A DNA stretch of 64,000 nucleotides, from the NCBI GenBank assembly GCA_002943765.1, contig PQWQ01000004.1, positions 372,001 to 436,000 on the forward strand, written 5' to 3'. A program made the position numbers and the translations under genes. This stretch comes from Psoroptes ovis (Eukaryota; Arthropoda; Arachnida; Sarcoptiformes; Psoroptidae). The notes under the pieces are model-generated. The model was not told where the DNA came from. It saw only the letters and a list, made by a program, of their open reading frames with translations, and searched no databases. Shown here one piece after another: positions 44,901 to 54,559 of this stretch. Numbering within the stretch: position 1 is the stretch's first letter; every line of letters begins with the position of its first letter.

Positions 44901-47900
44901 CCAGCGAATGCAAATCTGACATATTCATTTGAAAATAATAATTTGTCATATAAAGAATTTAATATTGATCCATTATTAGGCATATTAACAGTTAATAAAC
45001 CACTTGATCGTGAAATGATATCTTCGTATATATTGGAAATATTTTGCAGCGATAATGGTAAACCGATTCCATTTACATCATCTGTGTTGATCAATATTGA
45101 AATATCTGATTATAATGATAATCCACCGATATTTGATAAAATTAATCAAACTATTCATTTGAAAGAAAATCGTCCAATTGGTTATAAATTTTTTCAATTT
45201 AATATTTATGATCCTGATAGTGCAATGAATTCAGGCCCTTTTAAATTCGATATAATCGAAGGCAATGAAAATGGCAAATTTATAATCAATGAAAATGATT
45301 GTTCCTTACATACTAATGCCATTTTCAATTATGATGAACAATCTGAATATAACATTGTTATCAGAGTAAATGATTCTGGTAATCCATCATTGTCGACTAC
45401 TGGCTGGTTAAACATAATCATCATACAAGAATCGAAAACACCGCCAAAAATTCATCCATTATCAATTACAATCAATTCGTTGGATCATTTTCCAGGCGGT
45501 ATAATTGGTCAAATAAATGCAACCGATGATGATCCATACGATAAATTAACGTATAGTTTTTCAAAAATTTCAAATGATTTTAATGAAAATGTTTTCACCA
45601 TCGATCCAAATGATGGCTATATTCATTCATTACCTGGTTTAGATATTGGTAAATATCAATTAAATGTAACAGTTTCGGATGAAAAATATCAATCATGGGG
45701 AATAGTAGATGTCAATGTTATCGCTATCACAGAAACAATGATTGAAAATGCAATGGCTATTCGAGTGAATTCGATAAAAGTACAAGATTTTCTCAATAAT
45801 AATCTCAAAAGTTTCATAAGATCAATGAAAACTTTATTTAAAGTTCACACAAATGATGTGATTATTTTGAGTATTCAACCCATTACATCATCTCAATCAT
45901 CACATAGACGACGCCGAAATGATATTGATAATGACAATAATAATAATGAAAGTAATGATGATAATCAATCGCAATCAATTAGCATGATGTTTGCCATACA
46001 AATGAGTGATAATGATAATGATAATTTTGTTCATTATTTATCACGTGAAACGATACGAATTAAATTGATGGAGAATAAATATTTTATTGAAAATCAGATC
46101 GGTTTAACATTTGATGAATTATTACAACAAACAAATTGTCATAATATCAAATGTATAAATGGAAAATGTCATGAAGAATTATTGATGAGTGATACTAAAA
46201 TCACTTATGTGATTAGTCAAAAATTTACATTCGTATCACCGTATCATGAATTTCATTCAGGCTGCACTTGTAATGCTGGTTTTGGTGGACAATTTTGTAA
46301 TGAAACCGTAAATGAATGTTATCGTAATCCATGTCCTGCAGATAAAGAATGTTGGCCAGTATCATCATCGTTAGGCTATGTTTGTCAATGTCCATTTGGA
46401 AAATCTGGTGTCGATTGTAAGGAGAATGCTGAAACATGTCAAGCAAATAATAATGATAATGATGTTTTGGTGTGTTATCAAGAATTTAATCCGATTTCAT
46501 TCAATGGCCGCTCATATGTACGATATTTATTTGTTAGAAAAATTGAAAAGTTATCGTTCCGATTCCGAACACAGCAACTAAGAGCACGTATATTAACGCA
46601 AAAAAATGAAAAATCATTTATCATCATTGAAATAATCGGTGGATATATTCAATATCGTTTTGATTGTGGTGAAGGCGAAGGATTGATACGTGTGCATAAT
46701 CAATTTGTTAGTGACAGTAAATGGCATGAAATCGTGGTCGAACGTAAAGATAATACTGCTTCACTATTATTAGATCGTAAATATAGAGTTGGAGGTTTTG
46801 CCCCAGGCGCATCAATATCATGTAATCGTTTGAAATCTGACATATATTTTGGTGGTGATATTAAATTGAATTCTGAAGTGATCGGTGATGAAGAAATACT
46901 GAATGGATTCAATGGTTGTTTAGATAATATATTATTCAATGGACAACAAATACCGTTTCATAAAACATCAAAATCTGCCATTGTCATATTGAAAACATTG
47001 GCAAATGTCGAATTCAGTTGTTCATTCAAAATAAATACCGGTGCATGTCGTACACAACCATGTATGAATGATGGTCAATGTGAAAATCTTTCAAATGGTT
47101 CATATGTATGTAAATGTAATGGACAACGTTATCGTGGTAATCATTGTGAAATCGATACATTGCCTTGCACTAATATGCCATGTCAAAATGATGGCATTTG
47201 TATACCGGATCTGGATGCTTGTGAAAATAATCGATCACCTTATTGTTATAAATGTCAGTGTCGCACAGGATTTGCTGGTATTAATTGTCAAACACATAAT
47301 CATTGTAATGCAAATTTTTGCCAAAATGGTGGCATTTGTGAAGAAACATCAATTGGACCAAAATGTCATTGTCATAATGGTTGGCATGGTTTATATTGTG
47401 AACAAGACATTGATGAATGTCATTTGAATCAGCCAGCATGTCATTCTTCAGCTAATTGTTTAAATCTACCCGGTACTTATCGTTGTATTTGCCCATTAAA
47501 TGCTACAATCAAATGTAATGTGCAAGGTTTATTGGCCACAAATTTCTTAGAATCATATTTCCATATATCATATCAAGAAATGATGATGATTATAATCATA
47601 TTGATTGCATTAGTATTCATTGCATTTTTCATTGTATTATGCTGTACTTGTTGTAATTGTCAAATAACAAATAAGAAAAAGAAAAAATCAAATAAAGACA
47701 AAAATAGTGAAGTAAATGAATCATTGTTATCAAAAACAAATCATAATCAGTCGACATTGTTCCATGATAATTGTGATCAACAGCCATTCAATGCCAATCA
47801 CATCAATGATAATGTGAACAATATTGAAATGATCAATTTGACAAATAATATAGCATCATCATTGTCTACAGCAACAACAATACCACAAACAAATGATATT

Positions 47901-49780
47901 GCAATCAATAACAATAATCATAATCAAATAAAACCATCAATACAAAATTATAATTATATTCAAGAAATAAATGATTCTAATAGCTTGATCATTAATTCAG
48001 ATGAATATGATCCATCAACAATCATAGCTAATGCAAATATTGGTATCAATAATTGTATGATTGATTATCAACAACAACAACAACAACATCATCAACAGCA
48101 ACAACAATTACAATTACAGCAACAGCAATTAAATTTTAGAAAAAATGCTCCAATTGCTAGTGTTTCACCACAAATGATCGAAACAATTAACAAACATTCA
48201 TCATCATTATCAATGATTAGCATTAATTCGAATGGTAAAGATCGTAAAAATAAGAAACGTTTTAAAAATGGTAATGCCAATACACATAACAATCGTGAAA
48301 CATATCGTAAACGAACATCATTAAATGATTCATCAGATTCAAATGGTATGATTGGTAGATTTATTTTTGATTTATTTTTTAACAATTTTTAATTTTTTTC
48401 TTAGTGACCAATTCAACACAAACTGAAGTTTATCATTGGGATAATTCAGATTTGTATCTTGCTGGCCAACAGCAGCAACAGCAACAACAACAATTGAATC
48501 AACGCCATCACAAACAACAAATACAATATGATTTCGATAATTCAAACCTGATTAATGGTACTGATGATGATTGTAATGAATCATTTGATAGTCAATCAAT
48601 ATCATCACCACCACATCCATTGTTGAATGCAACATATGTCAAGTCAAAAATTAATAAATCATCAAACAATAATCAAAATGGTGCCAATGAAACATTGCCT
48701 TTATTAGTATCGAATGATGATACTGATTGTAAAAATATTGATGGAAAAAACTCGATGATCAACGATGAAAATGATACAATGTTACCAAGTCCACCATTAG
48801 AAGTCAAATTAGGCACAAAATTAGGATTTTCACGCAATAATTATATTGAACGTTATTTACCCAAACATGATGATGATCAACTGTCAATATCATCATCATC
48901 ATATAATAATAAAAATGGTATCATAAAAACAACAGCTAAATTCTCAATTAATGAAATTGATGCCAACGATGATGATCATCAAAATAATCAGCAATCACAA
49001 CAACAGCAGCAGCGTAATTCTTACCGGAATAATTCAATAGGTTCAATAATGAATCAACAATCGAAACCGATAACATTTTTAACATTCAATGCAAATAATA
49101 ATTCACAGCAACAACCAAATTATCAACATCGTACATCATTAAATGAAAGTGGTGATAATTTTTCCTTATTTACACCATCATCATCATCTTGCTCGACAAC
49201 ACCCGTAGCATCATTATTAATCAATAATAGCAATAATCATCATTATAATAATGGTCATAATCATAATCATGGTCTTAGTAATAATAATTTAAATCATCAT
49301 CTTCATTGTTCAAGTGCAAGCGATACTATTGATCAATCTTGTTCATCATCAACAATGTCATCATTATCGAATAATGATCTCAAAATATCACCAATTAATA
49401 ATAATATTGAAAGCAGTAATAATGATGACACAAATGATATGAATACATTATCAAATATATTTTTAAATGATGACAATAATAATGGCGATAATGATACATC
49501 ATTGAATACAATTATTAAAAATCATCATCATCATCATCATAATCATCAACAAAATAATGATAATTTCAATGAACAAAAACACCAACAAACATCAATTATT
49601 GATGGTATTAATCATGGTAATAATAATAACAATAATAATCAAATAATGAAAAGTTTTTCCAATCCATTAAACAATAATAATAACAATAATGATGGTAATA
49701 ATGAATTCAATGATAATGATCAAAATTTACATAATAAAATCAATAATAATAATGATAATATCATTGGCAATGATCGACAA

Positions 49781-49811
<31 letters not shown>

Positions 49812-49843
49812 GAAATAATTCAATTCAATATACATTTGTATGA
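32480..49843 (+). CDS. kug: Fat-like atypical cadherin (kugelei / FAT1-3 class)
   Basis: Giant adhesion receptor at the cell surface; family members organise planar cell polarity, epithelial migration and actin at cell contacts. The coding exons are 32480-36782, 36858-40628, 40704-40925, 41376-41492, 41566-48345 and 48405-49843, all GT-AG, giving 5,543 residues. An Asn/Asp-rich N-terminal region runs to about residue 408. It is followed by 34 cadherin repeats (about residues 410-4191), two EGF repeats, one laminin-G domain, four EGF repeats (the last calcium-binding, DIDEC), a membrane helix (about 4808-4835) and a tail of roughly 700 residues. This order, with a single laminin-G, fits FAT1-3/kugelei rather than FAT4/Drosophila Fat. 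The tail contains YHWDNSD, like the YHWDTSD of vertebrate FAT proteins. The start is uncertain: the ATG at 32,828 (Met117) directly precedes a signal peptide and may be the true start. Confidence 0.95.
32828..32926 (+). other. signal peptide and alternative start of the Fat-like cadherin
   Basis: The in-frame ATG at 32,828 opens MKNNHLKNHSKF, followed by a hydrophobic stretch NLILSICILFILNINSIIA and then HQ. This is a textbook signal peptide with likely cleavage after Ala. If the first ATG (32,480) is used instead, a polar 116-residue extension precedes the hydrophobic core, which would make it an internal signal or signal anchor. The position of the core favours the downstream start or an annotated extension that is really leader sequence. 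Confidence 0.65.
32937..32999 (+). repeat. AAT repeat encoding poly-Asn in the cadherin N-terminus
   Basis: A run of AAT codons gives a poly-Asn tract just after the signal peptide, and further Asn/Asp-rich runs follow to about 33,220. Pure trinucleotide runs in coding sequence are likely to vary in length between individuals. Confidence 0.8.
33708..45728 (+). other. array of 34 cadherin repeats
   Basis: Thirty-four repeats of about 100-115 residues can be delimited by the recurring ENxPxGT, LDRE and DxNDNxP motifs. Many interdomain linkers are canonical, for example after repeats 4, 7, 8, 16, 19, 21, 22, 24, 27, 28, 30 and 32. Others are degenerate or lost: after repeats 2, 3, 12, 13, 15, 18, 20, 25 and 33. 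A Gln/His-rich insertion with RAKR sits between repeats 6 and 7 (around 35,850-36,130). The count equals that of the Fat family in flies and vertebrates, which supports completeness of the gene model. Confidence 0.85.
40926..41375 (+). other. intron 3 of the cadherin (450 bp, longest within the coding region)
   Basis: The donor is ACAG|GTATTT and the acceptor CATTTCACAG|GCAC; both exact junctions keep the cadherin reading frame (LDFNTG-TISVVEKLDRE). The other four coding introns are only 59-75 bp. The interior is A/T-rich with T tracts, and no structured element was recognised. Confidence 0.85.
46130..47530 (+). other. EGF-EGF-LamG-EGF(x4) membrane-proximal block of the cadherin
   Basis: Two six-cysteine EGF units come first (the first with a long insertion before CTCNAGFGGQFC). 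A laminin-G domain follows (about 46,480-46,970), containing a KWHEIVVERK segment and ending GFNGCLDNILFNG. Then four EGF units (about 47,040-47,530), the last starting DIDEC and therefore calcium-binding. The block sits between the last cadherin repeat and the membrane helix at about 47,577-47,660, as in the FAT1-3 class. Confidence 0.85.
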
Positions 49844-50941
49844 AAAAAACAAAAACATTTAAAATTGCCCGAAAAAACAATGAAAACAATCTAAAATCTA
49901 TTAATTAATCATATCAATGATTAATTAATTCATCAATGAATCATTGGATTAAAGTCATTCCATTTATAATGAATCAAATCTAATCAAAATGAATTTTTAT
50001 TTAAAATTTTTGCCATTTTTTTTTCTTTGAATATTTTCATTCAAATTCATTAATCATTTATACCTTCTTTATAAATATTTTTCATCATTTTCAATCAGTC
50101 TTAATCATTGTTCATTTTATTTCATTTTTTCTTTTCTCCACATTTATTTTGTCGAATTTGACTGTGATTTTTATTTCTTCTTCATCATATTTACTAAAGT
50201 TCATTTAAAATTCATTGAAAAAAAAAACCACCACACAAATCATTCAAATTTGTAATTTACAATTGAACATTGTCATTGCAAATAATGTATATTTGTTTCC
50301 TTCATCATTTTTTCAATTAATCAATTTGTGTAAATTTTTTTTTCTTCTTTTCAAATGACAGTCACACACATGTATACAAAATCATTGTTGCCTTCATCAT
50401 CATCATCATCATCATCTCCACTTCATTCACCAAATACATATGTTTTCAAAGAAAAAAAAATCTTTGTAAAACAACAAATGTAAATCTAATCAAAAAAATA
50501 AATAATAATTCAATTGATATCAATCAATCATTCTTTTTTTTTTTGGAATTAAATTTTAAAATTAAATACCTACCGAATGTATTAATGATTCATTAATATT
50601 TATATTATATGCCATATAATTTCGAAAAATTTGTTTGATCAAAAATAATAATTGAATAATTCAAATTAAATGAACTTTTCTTTTGTAATTAACGAATAAA
50701 TTAAATATACAAATAATAAAATCATTTTTTTTCATAATTTTATCATAAATCTAGTTATATTTGGTTATTTAATAATAATAAAAATAATTAAATGGAAAAA
50801 ACAATAGTAATAAAGATAAAAATAATAGTAAAATATGATATGATTTGAATTGATCATTATTGATTAGTCATTATGTATAATCGTATATTTGTTGTTGTTC
50901 TTCTTCTTATATTTTGGTCATATGTAAATTACATAATCAAT
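49844..50941. other. convergent 3' intergenic region
   Basis: This is the space between the stop of the cadherin (+) and the stop of the mitochondrial carrier (-). It contains T tracts, an ATC/TCA repeat near 50,397-50,415 and AATAAA hexamers at 50,497 and 50,695. No gene is seen. It probably holds both 3' UTRs. Confidence 0.6.
50497..50502 (+). promoter_or_regulatory. candidate poly(A) signal AATAAA of the cadherin transcript
   Basis: AATAAA lies about 650 bp after the cadherin stop codon, and another copy lies at 50,695-50,700. Such hexamers are common in AT-rich DNA, so the assignment is tentative. Confidence 0.3.
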
Positions 50942-52049
50942 TTAATCTTGAATGAATTTATCACTTTGATCTGTTGTCGGTTGTTTTGTTGTATTCGTCG
51001 TCGTTGTTGCTGCTGTTGTTGCTGCTGCTGCTGTTGCTGTTGCTGTCGTTGTTTTAGCTGTTTTATTCGTAGCTTTTATTGCGGTTGTTATTGTTGTATT
51101 TGCTGAAGATGATGTAACACTACGTATATTTGTTGTTGATGGTCTATAATGTTGTTCATTATTCGATAATTTTTCATATGCTAATAATGTCCATGTAACA
51201 GTGACAAATGTAGCACCATTGGCTGGAAATGCACGAATCAATGTTGGACTACAACCACGCATTAATACATTGAATCCTTCACGTTCAATGGTATCGCGTA
51301 GACAATGTGATACAGATAAATAACGATTATCAGCTTGTAATCGTGATTTGATCACATCCAATGGATAAATAACCAGCCAGGATAAAGCTCCTGCTGTACC
51401 ACCGGCAAATAATGTTTCGAATGTAGTTGGCTTTCGTCTTTGTTGCATTTTTTGCCCAGAACTCTGTTGTAATTTGTTAATCAGCCATTCATATGTGAAA
51501 AAATATGTTGCAAAAGCTGGACAATCACGAGCCATTGTTATACCGAAACCACGAAACAATCCTCGCAAACCACCTTCATTTCTAATTATGTCTTTCATAC
51601 AATTCCACTCAGTGACTGAATTTAATTGTGCACGTGTTTTAACTAATTCCATCGGTGCACTGATGAATGATTGTGTCAAGCCAGCAAATAAACCAGCGAT
51701 GCCACTCCACATAAGATCTTGTTGTCTGGTTTGACTGGGACAAAAACGCATCACAGAACCATACACACCAAACACTACAGCATTTATGGCTGCTAACCCA
51801 GTCAATGGTGCACGTATACCTTGATAAAGTGATGATAACTGGAAATTTTTCATGAAATTTTCATAAGAAAACAATTTTAAAAGAGAATAATTGAAAAATA
51901 ATTACCGAACAATTTCTTATGATTGACATAGCCGATATATTTTGACTACTTGTTTGCATTTTGACTTTAACTGTATCAAAGGGATGACCTATGATCACAC
52001 CGGCAGCACCGCCAAAACATCCAGATACAAAATCGATTGGTGAAGCCAT
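50942..52049 (-). CDS. mitochondrial carrier, SLC25A29/45-like
   Basis: Transporter of the mitochondrial inner membrane. Two exons, 52049-51906 and 51838-50942, are joined across a 67-bp GT-AG phase-0 intron and give 346 residues. All three carrier signatures PX[DE]XX[KR] are present: PFDTVK (residues 23-28), PMELVK (110-115) and PLDVIK (207-212), each opening one of three tandem repeats. GHPFDTVKVK, APMELVKTR and YPLDVIKSRLQAD resemble the SLC25A29/45/47/48 branch, which includes basic-amino-acid and carnitine/ornithine-like carriers; the substrate cannot be assigned from this. The first matrix loop is shorter than usual. The C-terminus beyond about residue 275 is a Thr/Ala/Asn-rich low-complexity tail encoded by a GTT/GCT-type repeat. 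The start is the first ATG, directly before the first repeat, as in the family. Confidence 0.9.
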
Positions 52050-54559
52050 TTTTTTTCTGAAAAAATTTTCAGCACAAATAATTGATGGATGAACAAAAAA
52101 CCACAGGGAAAAATATAATAAATGATAGCTGATTTGGCTTAATAAAATCAATAATAATCAATATGTATGATTATCAATATTTTATAATTTTAATATCTGA
52201 ATGAAAATAATATCGATCTTGAAGATAATTTCGATAAATTTTTCCTTAATAGAAATAATATGGAAAGCAATTCAAAATTACAATATAATCCAAGTTGATG
52301 TGAACGTTATAAAATGTATTATTTGTTTATAAACGAATGTAATAATACCAAAATCAATCGGATTCATTCCAAGTTTTTAATTTGGAATATTTGAAAGAAA
52401 AAAAATTTGAAAAAAAAATTTTTTATGAATTAAAATAAATGATGAATTATTAATTTGATCACAAATTAAGGAAATGAAATTTTTCAAATTCTATTTATTT
52501 ACGGATTCGATGTTGTCAATGTTTGAAACATGGATGACAAAATACAACACATTTTGATTATGAAAATGAAAAAAAAATGGTCCATAACAAAACAATATTC
52601 GATATGGTAATCAAATATGAATCATTGAAAAATAAAAAATGTTCATGAATTTGAAGAAAAAAATTGTCAATTCGCTGCTGTTGTCGTTGTTGTTGTTTTC
52701 TCAATGCAATCGTTGCTGTTGTGTGTGTGTGTGTGTGTTTGTTGCTAATGTCAATGATTATTTAATTGATATTAATCAAATTTTCAATTCAAAAAAAAAA
52801 TATTTGAAATTTTATACCTAAAATAATAATGATTTGATAATTGAAATATATATCAAACATTTTTTTTTCAAGGAAAATTTTTCAATTCATTTCGGATGTT
52901 GAACAATTTTTTTTTGTTTTCTTGAAAATTCAAAAATCAAATATGATAATTCAAAGAAATAAAAAAAATTAAAGAAATGAAAAAATAGAATCACGAGATT
53001 GATGAGTATTGAATTGAATTGAAATTTTTTTTTTTTGTTGAATTTGAAATTTAAAAGAAAAAATAGATGAGTATAAATATCCATATAAAATATCAATGTT
53101 TGTATGAAATTTTATATATTTTTTTTCCAATCATATCATATCCATAGATATTTCATTAAAAAAAAGAAATTGATTTAATCAAAATTTTAAATGAAGAAAA
53201 AAAAATAAGTGAAAATAATAATTATCGAATAAATAATGATAAATAAATAAATATTTTTTTCCCCATTATCTTTTAAGGATTTTTTTTTTTTTTTTTTTTT
53301 GGAAATCATCATATTAATCATTAATCGAGTAAATTATATAAATAATGAAATAAATAAATAAATAAATATTGATTTGATTATTTGATAAATTTTTAAATGA
53401 CATCCATTTAATGAGTGTATGAATTTTAATTGAAAAACGAATATCGAATAACTGAACATTGATAATCGATTCAAATTATGTTGATCAATTTTCATTTGAT
53501 CAAATTTTATTTTCATTAAAAATTTGATTCCATTTTGTTGATAGAGCCAATTGGTCAATTTTAATCAAAAAAAAAAGCCAAAATTAGAAAATTTTTTTTT
53601 CGATTTCAATTTTTCAATTTTTCAGTGTTAAACGCTTGATTTGATCAAATTTTTTGCTTTTCATTTTTACTCTGAATACATTTAAAAAATTTCGAAAATA
53701 TCAAATCATTTTTGTCAAAAAAAATAAAATTCCATTAAAATCAAAATAATGATTTGATTTCATTTGTAATCAAATCATTATTTTCATACTTAGATTTGCT
53801 GATGTTGATTTCATTTGTTTATGTTTATTTCTTCCAGTAAAAGACAAAAATCTAGAAAATTTTACCAATTTTTTTCACTAGAAAAAAATTGAAACAAGAA
53901 AAAAAAAACGAGAAACAAAATCCAAAGATAACCCTATGGACCTTACCAATCAATTTATTCTTGAAATTTTCACATTAAAATCAATCAATCAATCATTAGA
54001 AATTGAATCATTTGGCTTTTTCAAATATTGGATTCGATTTCGAACAAATAATTAATCATATCAAATTTCAAATTGTTTTTATCATTGATATTAGATAAAT
54101 AAATAATCATAAATAATCATTAATCGGATTCAAATAAAGTAAATATTTATAATATGATGATGAACTCATAGCGAATTGAAAACTCATCCCAAATGATAAT
54201 TTGACCATTATCGCTCCCTCTCTACGCTTAATATTTACTGTTATTCGAAAAAGTGGAAAAAAAAATATCGAATTCATTTGGCAAACTTTCAATCAGGAAT
54301 GAATATGTTTGTTTGATTTCAAATTTTGACAAGAAAAATCACATTTTTTATGGAATTTGTTTTCCCATAATTCAAAAATTTCCATATTTAAAATATTTGT
54401 TGAAAAATACATTCGATACAATCAATTAGGATTAATTTAAAATAAATTTTTTTTTAAACACGAATCAATAAATTAATTAAGATATAAAAATATCTAAATT
54501 TGCTTAATATATCTAAATAGGAAATAAAAGTTCGAAAAAAATAATCCAAAAAAATTGAT
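52050..54559. other. intergenic DNA, no gene seen
   Basis: AT-rich DNA between the start of the carrier gene (-) and the end of the RING-PCMT gene (-). It contains a GT microsatellite near 52,717-52,737, long T tracts (for example near 53,280-53,302) and AAT/AAAT repeats. The carrier promoter and the 3' UTR of the RING-PCMT gene should lie here, but no specific element could be fixed. Confidence 0.6.

Noticed and set aside
47068..47427. 119-codon plus-strand open reading frame
   Set aside because: Alternative-frame shadow of the EGF repeats of the Fat-like cadherin.
50873..51106. Cys-rich plus-strand open reading frame with a poly-Cys run
   Set aside because: It is the antisense of the Thr/Ala-rich tail of the mitochondrial carrier, where a GTT/GCT repeat reads as poly-Cys. 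No signal of its own.
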